Assembly (NCBI GenBank): GCA_030068145.1 | Contig: JAPJBO010001069.1 | Location: 1-64,000, forward strand | Length of the DNA stretch: 64,000 nucleotides | Source: Diplonema papillatum | Taxonomy: Eukaryota > Euglenozoa > Diplonemea > Diplonemida > Diplonemidae | Reading direction: 5' to 3' | Shown: piece by piece, positions 1 through 9,886 of the stretch | Numbering within the stretch: the first letter of the stretch is position 1 | How the letters are laid out: each line of letters begins with the position of its first letter | The notes under the pieces: model-generated | Databases searched by the model: none | Told to the model about the DNA's origin: nothing | Seen by the model: only the letters and a program-made list of their open reading frames with translations | Made by a program: the position numbers and the translations under genes

Positions 1-1240
1 CTACTAATTCTTAGTACCAACAATGCATTGTTAACACAAAAAAACAGCTGGACACAGTTTCTGAGAAGGCTGGCGCCGCTGACTCTGTAGGTTCCTCCTT
101 CCTTCTTGCGCTTGGCCGGCTTTGACGCTGGGTTTGCGACTCTCTCATTCTCGGACAAAATCACCCTAGAAACCTGGGTGTTTTGCTCTGATTCGCTTTT
201 ATTTGCTTTTATTCGCCTTTATTTGCTTACTAAAAAGGCGAATAATGAGCAAATCAAAAAGCAAATAAAAGCTGATCATTGATTTGCTTCCATACTATGC
301 TCATTGGAACCTGAGGCTGATTGGTGGTGACCCGCAGCGAAATTGCGTGCGTTAGACCCCCGCCTCCCCCAGGGTATTGTTGATTTTTTTTTCCCGACAC
401 TGCCTCCAAGGGGGGGTAAATGGCCACGATCTTCGCTACCAACAACGCGCACACATATATATTGCAAGCTCGCTTGAGCGCCATAGGCGCGATTAGTATA
501 CGCGATGCCTCTTGTGCTTCAATGAATTTCTCATTCCTTTTTAGCTCTGTGTTCACCAGCAGGGTTGAAGAACCCTGCCACATCCGATGCGAGGGAGAGA
601 TCACTCAAACCAGGATCGGAAATAAAGGGATTCCATACCCACGCACTCCCCACCGTTTTCTCTTCGAACAATCACCTTTTCATCAAGCTTGCACCGACCA
701 TCGCACCAAGCGACCGTTCGCGCCCGAAGAACGCCTCTCCCCCGGCTGCGCCAGGAGTGAAAGAGTACGTACGATAGTGAGAAGAGAAGAGAACGAGTGC
801 GAAAGAAGTTGGCGGTAGCACAAACTACCGGGCCAGCGGAGACCACCGCAAAAAGATTTCTTATTTTTCCTTATCCCTCAAAAACCAGCACCAATAACAA
901 CGTCCCCCGACTGCGCCAACATCGGCCCCGCTATCCTGGTACCTTGTTGCACCTCTGCCCGTTTGGAGTGCACGTCTCTATCTCCCGCGTAATCGAGCTC
1001 AGGTCGCGTTCAGGGAGGTTAGGTGAATTGGCTCAAGGGAACATTTCCGGGACAACAGTTGCGTATGAAAGAGGAAACCGACCGCTTACCACAAGAAACA
1101 GTCTAAGAAACGAAGCCAACGAAAAAGTGCCCGTGCAGGAAGCCCTCCAGAGAGGTTTATACCCTGTGTCATTCTCCTCACCCGTGGTTAGCGATGGCTG
1201 AGAGAACCCATGCAGATGGACGGGGAGAGGCCCTGGGACT
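1..1240. other. Gene-poor DNA, no supported gene
   Basis: Open frames here (for example 420-818 and 797-1201 on the plus strand) overlap one another in several frames. They show no domain, no biased composition and no splice-consistent continuation, so I do not call a gene. The only structure I can support is the A/T-rich imperfect palindrome at 187-272. Confidence 0.5.
187..272. repeat. Imperfect palindrome, A/T rich
   Basis: The left arm begins GCTTTTATTTGC and the right arm ends GCAAATAAAAGC. The inner parts (ATTCGCC and GGCGAAT) also pair. It could be a decayed miniature inverted-repeat element or a cruciform-forming sequence; no flanking duplication is clear. Confidence 0.6.
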
Positions 1241-1405
1241 GGTAAGGCGAGTCTGGTAAGGCGAGTCTGGTAAGGCGAGTCTGGTAAGGCGAGTCTGGTA
1301 AGGCGAGTCTGGTAAGGCGAGTCTGGTAAGGCGAGTCTGGTAAGGCGAGTCTGGTAAGGCGAGTCTGGTAAGGCGAGTCTGGTAAGGCGAGTCTGGTAAG
1401 GCGAG
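1241..1405 (+). repeat. 14-bp minisatellite, about 12 copies
   Basis: The unit GGTAAGGCGAGTCT is repeated head to tail almost without variation. Each unit contains GGTAAG, which matches a consensus 5' splice-site core. The array produces spurious open frames on the minus strand (repeating Leu-Ala-Leu-Pro-Asp-Ser-Pro), which I do not regard as genes. The homogeneity suggests recent expansion. Confidence 0.95.
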
Positions 1406-1462
1406 CCAACCTTCGCCTCTGTCTCTCCGAATCTGTTGTTTGCAAAGCGGTTGCTGCATGCA

Positions 1463-2620
1463 AAGTCTCAAGCAACTCCGTAGATGTGCCAATTCCTTTT
1501 GTGAGGACGCAGCACCCGCCCGTGCCTGTTTTCAGGGGATTAGTTTACGTTGCAGATTCAGACCAACGGTCTATATCTGCAAACCGGGGTTGACCGGGGG
1601 GAAAAAATAAGAAATCGTCGGAAAACGCAAACCACAGCGTTTCCAGGAAAGGGTGGTATTTGCACGGTGCGCGCGCAGGCGCCGGGGGCGCTGGAGGGCA
1701 GACCCATGCGATACAAGCCGCGGTTACTTTTGGACAAGGGAAAAGTGCCTTCGGGGACTAGTCTCAATGTGAAATGTGCCCTTAGGGGCCTAGTCCCTAT
1801 TTTGCATTACAATTCCTGGTAAGAATTGCAAAAAAGTTACAAAGTGCATTTCCCAGTACTTCCCAATGAAAATGTGCCCTACGGGGGACTAGTCCGCTAA
1901 GGGCAAACAATTTCATTGGACTTTTTGCCAGGGAAGTGTACTTATCTGAAAAACCTGAAAATTCCCGAATTTTCGGATCGGCAACGATGGGCAAAAATGG
2001 GCAAAAATGACCAAAATCTGGAAAAATCGGCCAAAATCTGGAAAAAAATGAAATTTCCAAAATTTGCTCAAAATTTGCCGAGTGCATTTCCCTGACAAAA
2101 GCACTCTAAAAGTCAAGGTAACAATTTCCGACTGGGACTAGTCCCCTATGGGCACATTCCTCATTGGGACTAGTCCCGAAGGCACCTCACCCTTTGGACA
2201 AAGTTGCGGAGGTGTGTCCAGCTCCGAGCCACCGAAACGAAAGCTGACCAAAGCGCCTCGAACCACCCCCACAAACGGTCAACATCTGCAAACCCCTGGA
2301 ACCTCTGAACTAATACCCTGCTGTTTTACCAAAAAACAAAAAAAAGGAGATTCTGAGATTGCGAGTACCACCTTAAAGCCTAGCAAACGTGTAAGGACTC
2401 CTTTCGATCCGTGTTTCAAGTCTCAAGCAACTCAGTAGATGCGAAAATCCCTTTTGAGGATCCAGCACCCGCCCGAGCCTGGTTTTACTAGAAAGGAGGT
2501 TTGAGCTTGCAGGGCTGCCCACCCTAGCCTCGCAAACGTGTCCGACTCCTTTTGGTCCGTGTTTCAAGACGCATCTCAAGCAACTCAGTGGATGTGCCAA
2601 GTCCTTTGTACGTCCATCTT
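1463..2620 (+). repeat. Three related 60-bp dispersed units
   Basis: Units near 1463-1530, 2417-2490 and 2570-2620 share TCTCAAGCAACTC followed by GTAGATG or GTGGATG and, in the first two, CAGCACCCGCCCG. The last two also share upstream sequence (GCAAACGTGT, then TCCGTGTTTCAAG), so they look like a direct duplication spaced by about 150 bp. The 1745-2185 element lies between the first and second units. Confidence 0.75.
1745..2185. mobile_element. Miniature inverted-repeat element with CTAGT motifs
   Basis: The ends are inverted copies: GTGCCTTCGGGGACTAGTC at the left and its near reverse complement ending CCGAAGGCAC at the right. The arms are about 55 bp and share further internal sequence. 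The interior holds more ACTAGTCC palindromes and short AAAATGGGC/AAAATCTGG tandem units. There is no coding capacity, so it appears to be a non-autonomous, MITE-like element. I cannot identify its superfamily or an unambiguous target-site duplication. Confidence 0.7.
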
Positions 2621-3790
2621 GCGTCTGTTTAGCAGATGCGTCGCGTACCACTGTTCTTTTCTCCAACGGAAACACCACCGTCCACCGAAGAAGAATCGAA
2701 AGCTACAGTTTTTTGTTGACCGCTGTGCACCACCCAGGGTCCTACTTTGTGTGGGGTGGTTTAGCTTCCATTTTCGGCCAAGAAAAACAACAGCGAATTG
2801 CAATCCCCCGACACGTTTCCGTGCGTACAAACAAGCACTTGCCTACTACTATATCCCCTTCCCCGTCGCCAACTCGGAGAGTCTAGCTTTATCGATTCGA
2901 ATTTCTTAGTTGGAGCTAAGGCAGTCCCTCGAGTATTTTTTTTTACATAAGCGCCAGCTTGAAAGGAAATGCTCGACGATGCTGCCCGACAAAGAACAGA
3001 AGGGATCCAAAGTGCTGTAACTACCGAACCACGTGTTGAACGGACGTGAGGTCATGCGGGTCTACCCCTACACGACAAATCACACAAACACAACAGGTCA
3101 AAAGTCCTGAGTGAGAAAACAACACACGGTGGTGTAAGCGAAGAACAAATCAGATTGTGTTTGTATTGTATTTGCCCCTTACCTCTATATTTCCCCCCTT
3201 CCATTCGGAGTCGAAGCAGCTACGTCGAGTATTTTTTTTGCGACAACAGCTTCTGCTTCCCCTCTGAAGACAGCGTTTGTCGCAGCTAAAGAACCATGAC
3301 AGCGGTGTAACCAGAACACATGCAATGGTTAAATCGCACAAAAACTTGTCGGCGCATTACGCGTAGTTGGTCGGTGAGGAGGAGAATCAAACCGAAGTTT
3401 CCCATCAAGGCGCTAGCCGCCGCCGTAGGCCGTGCAATTGCCAAGAAGAAGAGAGCCCGCGACGCGTCAAGACGGTGCTCCCCCGCGAAACGGGCTCGCC
3501 CGCCGGCCAGATCGGCCCCGGTTGTGTCAACACCGACGCCGTCACCCTCGGTGACGGGGTAGCGGCCCGCACCGCGCCTCCGACGGAACGACCTACGCCC
3601 GCCTTAGAAGTACGGAGTTGAAGTGAGGCGACCGGAAACTCCTCGGAGAGATGGTCCCTGCACTCCAACTCGTCTCTTTCTCTCTCTCTCTCTTTCTCTC
3701 AAAGTCTGGACTCGGCGTGGCCGACAGCAGGGATGCGCTTTCGCCGGCGCGTTATGCCCGGAGACGAGTATCCAACGGAAACTCGGTTTG
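2621..3790. other. Intergenic DNA with short dispersed hairpin repeats
   Basis: At 2921-2985 two short arms (GGCAGTCCCTCGAGTATTT and AAATGCTCGACGATGCTGCC) form an imperfect inverted pair. Related pieces recur near 3215-3235 and at 37786-37830 and 37979-38000. A CT-rich microsatellite runs 3673-3701. A basic 80-aa open frame at 3320-3562 (many Lys, Arg, Ala and Pro) resembles low-complexity tails more than any family; I do not call it. Confidence 0.45.
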
Positions 3791-3852
3791 CCCCCCCCAG
3801 GCATCTTGTTAAGAACCATCCATCCATCCATCAGCCGGCTGACCCCCCCCCC

Positions 3853-3927
3853 CAGGGTGCTTATTAAGGGCTGTTACATGTTACGGATCGCGGTCAGGGG
3901 GTGCGGGTGGTGGTGGGGGGGGGGGGA

Positions 3928-3959
<32 letters not shown>

Positions 3960-4595
3960 TGCATGGCTGGCAGGTCACCCAGTGTCAAGCGACCGACTCC
4001 CCAACTGCCGCTGGCCAGGTCAGGCTGGCACGACAAAGGAGTTACGGAGGGCGGCAGCTTGGGCAATGCCGACTTTGCGGAGGCATTCAACGGACGACGA
4101 TCTGCCGCAGTGGACACAAGGAGCTGAGCCCTGCGCTCCTTCCCAAAAACGCCAAGCAGCTCCTTTCGCTTCGCTGCGAGGTTATCCTTACCCTAATCTT
4201 GGCATCCGCGGAGTGCCCGTCCCGCGAGCGCTGTTCCAGAAACGGGCTAAAAAAACAAGAGTCGAGGGCCGAGGAAACCTTTCGGTATTTAGTATGTACA
4301 CTAAAACAAGGATTAATCATCTCTGCTCTCGGTAGCTATTTATTCCCGCAGGGAGCCTGAGATACAGTAAATACACAACAACAAACATGACGGATGCCGC
4401 CTTCTTCATTGAAGCTGTTGCAGACGGCACGTTTGGAGAGTGCGTTGAATGGAGTGAGGAAAGGGTGCTTGCTCGTATCCGCGACTTGCGTGGTTCGCAA
4501 ACACAGGACGCGCAAGCCTTTCAGGCTGAGCTTGCTGCCGCAAGCAACCCAAACTTGGGAATTAGCTCCAACAACGAAGGAGTGAAATTCTGTGT
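3853..4595 (+). repeat. Left terminal inverted repeat of the hAT element
   Basis: It is inverted relative to 8839-9554. Order from the tip: CAGGGTG end; TTACATGTTACGG motif; G-run followed by C-run (about 3917-3957); a GC-rich block of about 200 bp; an antisense copy of transposase codons (4127-4245, matching CDS 7342-7465); an A/T-rich leader with a TATA-like stretch; then the start codon and first ~70 codons of the transposase. Coding sequence inside a TIR is unusual. Confidence 0.85.
4333..4386 (+). promoter_or_regulatory. Putative transposase promoter and 5' leader
   Basis: CTATTTATTC at about 4333 resembles a TATA element. It lies about 50 bp upstream of the transposase ATG, followed by an A-rich leader (AATACACAACAACAAAC) directly before the start codon. 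The same sequence is present inverted at the right end of the element, so both arms could initiate inward transcription. The promoter role is inferred from position only. Confidence 0.4.
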
Positions 4596-7500
4596 CGTTT
4601 TGCCCGGTGTCCAGGTGGCAACGTGGGAAGAAGTTGGACGCAGGCTGCTGAAGCCGATACGAGGAACGTATCAGAGCATGCAGAAAAGGGCCTCGGGGCT
4701 TGTGAAGCGCAAGAAGTGGTCCGCGGACGCAGTCCTTCGGCAGGTGCAGACCGAGTTCGGTGCGGCAAGTTCAGGAGACACCACTACTACAGTGGATACC
4801 TGCTCCGTCCAGCTGTTCAATGCTGCAGTTGAGAAAGCCGTTTGTAAACACGGCCCTCAGCACCACCTCAACCACGAAGAGCTTTTCGCGCTCTTGGAAA
4901 TGGAAGGTCGCGAGGCAAATTTGGTTTCGCAAAGCGTTTCGAAGTGGCGCAGCGAAGGACTGCACGAAGGCTGGAGTAGACGCGGCAAGCTGTACTGCTT
5001 GTTCGTTGTTGGGGCCGCTTGTGCTGGCTGCGCCGACTCGATTGATGGTGCGCTGTCATTCAATGCTGCGGTTGCGTCCATCGTCCAAGCGAAAGGCGAG
5101 CAACACAGTCTCTGTGCTGAGCAGCTTTTTGACCTCTTGGGGATAGAGAAGGCTCGCCGAAAGGCTTTTCACCAAAAGCTTTTGAGTTGGCTTCCCGAGG
5201 CTTCGGGATGGAATCGGTCCTTCGCGGGACAGAAACGAAAAGCTTTCTATTGCCTTTTCAAAGACGTGAAGTGCACCAAATGCTCCCCCGCCCAACAACA
5301 ACAATCCGACGTAAGTCCAGAACATGTGCCGTGCGCTGCAACAAACAGCCCAGACCCTGTAGCGAATGTAGGTCCTGCACCTGCTACACCTGCAAACGCG
5401 GACGACGATCAGCCTCCCACGCCGACGTCGGATACAGTGAAGAAGACACTTGAGCAGCTCAAGGCCGAAGCAGCAGCCATTGGTATCAAGACCACTGGAA
5501 CAAAAAAAGCCCTCCAACAGAGTATTGCTGAGGCTACGCAATCCGAAGAGCCACAAACGCAGCGGCTCGTGTACCGCATTGTCGATCACCTGTCCACTGC
5601 TTGTCCTGACTTGAGGAGGGAGCTGGAAGCGGAGTTTGCTAGCGAAAAGCGGCTCGTGTCGGGCTCTCATACCCAAACAACGCATCAGCATGGGTTGGTT
5701 TGTGGGTACAACGCGTGTTTTCTTGGGGAAAAACTAAAGAGAATTCCCTTCTCCCGAGCTGACAACGCATCTCTTCCAGAACTGTACACCTGGTTCCGTG
5801 GAACGTCACCGAACATGCTGGGCATGTCGGAAAAGAGGTGGGAGTCCATCAAGGAGCACTTGCGAGTTGGTGAGGAACCCCCGGCTTTGACAACATTTGA
5901 AGTCCAGGCCTTTGCATGCAAAAATGGACTGAAGTTCATCTCGAAGGACCTTGGAAGCGTATCGAGTTTCAGGTTCCAGGCTCTGCGGACAAATGATGTG
6001 TGTGTTGTAAACCTCCGCCTCCCCTCCAGCAGCCACCTCTTAAACCACTTCTTCTGCGTTTCCTTCACCGCCGCACCGGATACCAAGGCGATGCTGGAAG
6101 AGAAGAAGTCGACGCAGCAGCCATTCTATCCTGCCCCACTTTTTCGGCCCCAGCTATCGCCGTTTGCTCGAATCAACAGAGAAACGGAACGGGTCCCCGG
6201 AGGGTACATGTGCCTTGCTTGCCATCACACGCACGTCTTCATCTGGGGCAGCCTTTCTTCGGGGGTTGCTGCCGCATTTGCGAAGGGTACGGCGGGCCCT
6301 TATCAAACCGATGAAGCCGCGCGGACAGCTCTTTCGCGGCACCGCAACTCCAACGCGCACCGAGTGTCTTTGTGGGTCGTGCGATACGGTGCCTTTGTAA
6401 TAGTCGGGTACCTCACGGTTGCTGCTGCTGCGATCGCGTTCCGCGTTGTCCCTGCCAACTTCCGGTCAGACGCGCACCCGCAAGCAGGCAACACGTTTGA
6501 GGTCAGTCTCAAGGCTGAGCTTGCCGAGACCCCTTACCTTTCGGAAGAGAGGCTGCAGCGCTTCTTCAACTTGCATGTTCCCATGTTCATCAGGGTGTGC
6601 GAAGGAGTGTCTCACAGAAGTTCCGTGCGGCAGATAAGAGCCGACCGATTGCGGGGTATTGATATACCCAAGAAGTACAACACCACTTCACACGTCTCGG
6701 AAATGGTGGGCATCTGGGCTTCCATCGCACAAGTGCGCATCGCCAAGGAACTAAGTGTATCGAGCTCCTTTGTGCTGATCTTGGACGGAACGACACTGAA
6801 GCACGCAATGCAGATGGAGGTGTATGTAGTTATCCTACGCTACTTCGTCTCATCTTTGTGCGCAGTTAAAGAAACTGCCTTGGGACTCGTGGGGTTCGAG
6901 GCTTCCGACGATACAGATGGCAACACCATCTTCTTGAAGTCTCGTGCGATGCTTGCAGATTTCGGCGTTGCGGCACAGCAGATAACGGCAACCTGCAGTG
7001 ATTCGGGATCGAATCTAGCGGGGCACATCACAGGGGTATACGGTTTGTTGAAGAAAGATTTCAACCCTCAGTGTGCCCGTGTTCCGGACTTTTCGCACCG
7101 ACTGGAGACCGAACTTGAGCGAGCCTTCGATTCATCCGTTGTTGAAGAAATCACGGAAGCAATTCTTACGATGGAGGCGAACTTGCGAACATCCGGAAAG
7201 CTTTATCGCCGACTCAGGCGTTTCGCTAAGCTGCAAGGCTTTGCTGCGGGTCCCAAACCATCCCTCCATTGCTCTATTCGGTGGTTGCCAAAAACCTTTC
7301 GTCTGTGGGAGAAGGCCGCTGCATTGTGGCCACTCTGGAAGATGTTTCTGGAACAGCGCTCGCGGGACTGGCACTCCGCGGATGCCAAGAAGGGTAAGGA
7401 TAACCTCGCAGCGAAGCGAAAGGAGCTGCTTGGCGTTTTTGGGAAGGAGCGCAGGGCTCAGCAGTTCCAGCAGTGGTATCCTGTACTAAGGATGTTGCGC

Positions 7501-8589
7501 AATATCTCGCTGGCCTCGCAGCATCAAGAGCCCACCGTTCTGCATTTGCAGTTTCGGTTGAGCCGAGCTCGTATGGCCATCGAAGGGATGACCGATGGCA
7601 ACGAAAACAAACGTCGCTTGGCGAAGGTCGCGAAGGCGCTCGAAGCCGTCGAGGAAAAGATAAAGAAGGATGACCACGCCGTAGCTCTCTCTCTCATTCT
7701 TGACGTACAAAAAATGCAGGTGCTCTCCGGAGCCGACTTGAAGGCGTACGGTAACGAAGAGTACGCCTATTTGGCTGCTTTCGTCGGGAGGTTTGAAGCG
7801 AGCTCCGTACAGAAGGACTGGCAAGACATAAAAATTCTTGCCGTTCAGTTCAAGGACTTGGGGTGGAACGCCTGGACCGGAGTATTCGCAACCCTAAAAG
7901 AACAAGGCAACCAGAGAGCCATTGACGTGTTGGCGCTGGTCCACACACATAGTCGCTACAACAGCAACGTAGCTGAGTCGTTTTTCAGCAAGGCCAAACA
8001 ACGCGTGGGTTGCAATCGGCCCCATTTGGTGGTGGAGACTCTGAGCAACGAACTCATTCTCGCTGAACAGGGTAAAGGAATGACCGATGAAGAAGTAAGC
8101 GAAACCTGCACTCTCGGCGCCAAGATATGGCACTCTCGGAAGAATCGTCGTCATGGGGGGAAGACTGGTGGAAAGAAGAAGACGGATAGAGCCGACGCAT
8201 TCGAGCAGGTTAACGGGGATATGCGCACTGAGTACTCGGGGTGTAGCGTTGTACCGTCTTTCGCGCCGTGGTCAGGGAACGAAACGTGGTCGGCGATGTC
8301 CTTCGCGAATGCATCCGAGTCTTCGGATTCACCGAATGCATCACTGCCTTCATCTTCGGTGTCGTCGCAGTCGTCCTCCTCTTCACGGTCCTCCTCTTCT
8401 GGCTCGACGACATCTTCAGCTTCCAGTTCAACATCCACGGAGGCAAGTGTAGAGCGCCAGGTCCCATCTCGACCATCGGAGCCGGGGGCTAAACTGCCGT
8501 TACCCGTGCGCTTGAAGCCAGCAGCAAAGGTTTCTGCCCGCCTGCTTGACAGCATGCACGAACCGGCACCGAAACGCGCACGGAAGTAG
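4387..8589 (+). CDS. hAT-like transposase, 1400 aa
   Basis: The frame encodes the enzyme expected to cut and reinsert the surrounding element. The ATG at 4387 follows an A-rich leader and is duplicated in the inverted right arm, which supports it as the true start. The N-terminal 300 residues contain two similar Cys-containing modules, each ending in a Cys-x-x-Cys (CAGC, CTKC), probably DNA binding. The core (about residues 790-900) has acidic motifs typical of hAT/ZNF862-like RNase H-fold transposases: LILDGTT, then CSDSGSNLAGH, then a Phe-Ser-His-Arg segment. Near the C-terminus YNSNVAESFFSKAKQR fits the dimerisation-region signature. The tail is Ser-rich and ends in a basic stretch. At 1400 aa it is long for the superfamily, mainly from the N-terminal extension. 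No stop or frameshift interrupts it, so it may be active. I did not confirm every catalytic residue. Confidence 0.85.
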   Translation: MTDAAFFIEAVADGTFGECVEWSEERVLARIRDLRGSQTQDAQAFQAELAAASNPNLGISSNNEGVKFCVVLPGVQVATWEEVGRRLLKPIRGTYQSMQKRASGLVKRKKWSADAVLRQVQTEFGAASSGDTTTTVDTCSVQLFNAAVEKAVCKHGPQHHLNHEELFALLEMEGREANLVSQSVSKWRSEGLHEGWSRRGKLYCLFVVGAACAGCADSIDGALSFNAAVASIVQAKGEQHSLCAEQLFDLLGIEKARRKAFHQKLLSWLPEASGWNRSFAGQKRKAFYCLFKDVKCTKCSPAQQQQSDVSPEHVPCAATNSPDPVANVGPAPATPANADDDQPPTPTSDTVKKTLEQLKAEAAAIGIKTTGTKKALQQSIAEATQSEEPQTQRLVYRIVDHLSTACPDLRRELEAEFASEKRLVSGSHTQTTHQHGLVCGYNACFLGEKLKRIPFSRADNASLPELYTWFRGTSPNMLGMSEKRWESIKEHLRVGEEPPALTTFEVQAFACKNGLKFISKDLGSVSSFRFQALRTNDVCVVNLRLPSSSHLLNHFFCVSFTAAPDTKAMLEEKKSTQQPFYPAPLFRPQLSPFARINRETERVPGGYMCLACHHTHVFIWGSLSSGVAAAFAKGTAGPYQTDEAARTALSRHRNSNAHRVSLWVVRYGAFVIVGYLTVAAAAIAFRVVPANFRSDAHPQAGNTFEVSLKAELAETPYLSEERLQRFFNLHVPMFIRVCEGVSHRSSVRQIRADRLRGIDIPKKYNTTSHVSEMVGIWASIAQVRIAKELSVSSSFVLILDGTTLKHAMQMEVYVVILRYFVSSLCAVKETALGLVGFEASDDTDGNTIFLKSRAMLADFGVAAQQITATCSDSGSNLAGHITGVYGLLKKDFNPQCARVPDFSHRLETELERAFDSSVVEEITEAILTMEANLRTSGKLYRRLRRFAKLQGFAAGPKPSLHCSIRWLPKTFRLWEKAAALWPLWKMFLEQRSRDWHSADAKKGKDNLAAKRKELLGVFGKERRAQQFQQWYPVLRMLRNISLASQHQEPTVLHLQFRLSRARMAIEGMTDGNENKRRLAKVAKALEAVEEKIKKDDHAVALSLILDVQKMQVLSGADLKAYGNEEYAYLAAFVGRFEASSVQKDWQDIKILAVQFKDLGWNAWTGVFATLKEQGNQRAIDVLALVHTHSRYNSNVAESFFSKAKQRVGCNRPHLVVETLSNELILAEQGKGMTDEEVSETCTLGAKIWHSRKNRRHGGKTGGKKKTDRADAFEQVNGDMRTEYSGCSVVPSFAPWSGNETWSAMSFANASESSDSPNASLPSSSVSSQSSSSSRSSSSGSTTSSASSSTSTEASVERQVPSRPSEPGAKLPLPVRLKPAAKVSARLLDSMHEPAPKRARK

Positions 8590-8721
8590 GCACTCACGAA
8601 GGCTTCGCATGAAGGAACAACCGGCCTTTTGATGATTTGGTATGCCAAAGTGGAAATCCCCCTCCTGTTCCGTGAAGACCTCTCCGGTCCACTGCACGTG
8701 CTGTGGCAGCTTGCTGGTACA

Positions 8722-9048
8722 CTACGCGAGTATCCCATCCTTCCTTGTGTCCACTGCGGCAGATCGTCGTCCGTTGAATGCCTCCGCAACGTCGGCATTG
8801 CCCAAGCTGCCGTCCTCCGTAACTCCTTTGTCGTGCCACACACAGAATTTCACTCCTTCGTTGTTGGAGCTAATTCCCAAGTTTGGGTTGCTTGCGGCAG
8901 CAAGCTCAGCCTGAAAGGCTTGCGCGTCCTGTGTTTGTGAACCACGCAAGTCGCGGATACGAGCAAGCACCCTTTCCTCACTCCATTCAACGCACTCTCC
9001 AAACGTGCCGTCTGCAACAGCTTCAATGAAGAAGGCGGCATCCGTCAT
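8722..9048 (-). pseudogene. Antisense copy of transposase N-terminus in the right arm
   Basis: The right TIR carries, on the minus strand, the promoter, start codon and first ~70 codons of the transposase (MTDAAFFIEAV...). The frame then runs into a second copy of the subterminal GC-rich block and stops after 108 codons. It has the same start context as the full gene, so it could be transcribed. The product would lack the catalytic core and might act as a truncated DNA-binding peptide, or simply be a by-product of TIR extension. Confidence 0.75.
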
Positions 9049-9554
9049 GTTTGTTGTTGTGTATTTACTGTATCTCAGGCTCCCTGCGGGAATAAATAGC
9101 TACCGAGAGCAGAGATGATTAATCCTTGTTTTAGTGTACATACTAAATACCGAAAGGTTTCCTCGGCCCTCGACTCTTGTTTTTTTAGCCCGTTTCTGGA
9201 ACAGCGCTCGCGGGACGGGCACTCCGCGGATGCCAAGATTAGGGTAAGGATAACCTCGCAGCGAAGCGAAAGGAGCTGCTTGGCGTTTTTGGGAAGAGCG
9301 CAGGGCTCAGCTCCTTGTGTCCACTGCGACAGATCGTCGTCCGTTGAATGCCTCCGCAAAGTCGGCTTTGCCCAAGCTGCCGCCCTCCGTAACTCCTTCG
9401 TGCCAGCCTGACCTGGCCAGCGGCAGTTGCGGAGTCGGTCGCTTGACACCGGGTGACCTGCCAGCCATGCAGGAGGGGGGGGGGGGCCCCCCCCCCCCCA
9501 CCACCCGCACTTGTTACATGTTACGGGTTAGGCCAAATCTTAATAAACACCCTG
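8839..9554 (-). repeat. Right terminal inverted repeat of the hAT element
   Basis: Reverse-complementary to 3853-4595, with the order of blocks conserved. It differs in a few substitutions, in homopolymer lengths, and in the terminal 40 bp next to the tip. Immediately inside it (8740-8838) lies an extra copy of the subterminal block that also occurs at 9311-9408 in the same orientation, so this arm has been extended by a local duplication. Confidence 0.85.
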
Positions 9555-9886
9555 CCCCCCCCCCCCCCCCCCCCCCCCAGGCTATTTTCACTGTGGAGGG
9601 GGGAGACGCTACCTGTCACACTCTAAGGTGGTCACCACGGTGGGCGGTCAGAAAAAAAAAAATTTTTTTTTTTGCCCCAAATACCCCAAAAACCACACTT
9701 TGGAAAATTTTTGTGGGCCCACTTTTGGCAGGGAATTTTGACCATTTCACCTTAGAGAATTTGACCACCCAGCCTCCAAGGCAACTGCACTGTAGAGGGG
9801 GGGGGGGGGGGGGGGGGGAGGGGGGGGGGGGTCTGGTTTATCCGGCCATCCGGCCAAAGTGGCTGATCCTTAACAAGAGCGCTGCC
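9555..9886. other. Homopolymer-rich spacer between two transposons
   Basis: It contains long C, A/T and G tracts (9555-9579, 9651-9672, 9798-9830) and a weak inverted pair around CACCTTAGAG. The sequence 9861-9884 (ending AACAAGAGCGCTG) resembles an inverted hAT-type end, and 3798-3817 (CAGGCATCTTGTTAAGAACC) could be its partner on the other side of the intact element. No gene. Confidence 0.5.

Larger units (their letters stand above)
3853..9554 (+). mobile_element. Full-length hAT-like DNA transposon
   Basis: The element starts CAGGGTGCTTATTAAG and ends in the inverted counterpart CTTAATAAACACCCTG, giving 5702 bp. CAGGG ends are typical of hAT elements. Eight C residues flank each side, consistent with an 8-bp target-site duplication made in a C tract, although a homopolymer cannot prove it. 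The TIRs are unusually long (about 743 and 716 bp). Each contains a G-tract/C-tract palindrome, a TATA-like element and the start of the transposase gene. One long transposase frame occupies the interior. The open 1400-codon frame suggests the copy is recent. A deleted relative lies at 49848-50705. Confidence 0.85.

Noticed and set aside
1241-1405. CRISPR-like array
   Set aside because: No spacers; units are directly contiguous, and the genome is eukaryotic.
1178-1492. Minus-strand 95-104 aa frames with repeating LALPDSPYQTR
   Set aside because: Pure translation of the 14-bp minisatellite; every frame is open because the unit contains no stop.
4387-8589. Mutator-like (MULE) transposase
   Set aside because: CAGGG ends with 8-bp flanks and the CSDSGSN...H motif plus C-terminal SNVAESFF pattern fit hAT better; there is no SWIM finger.
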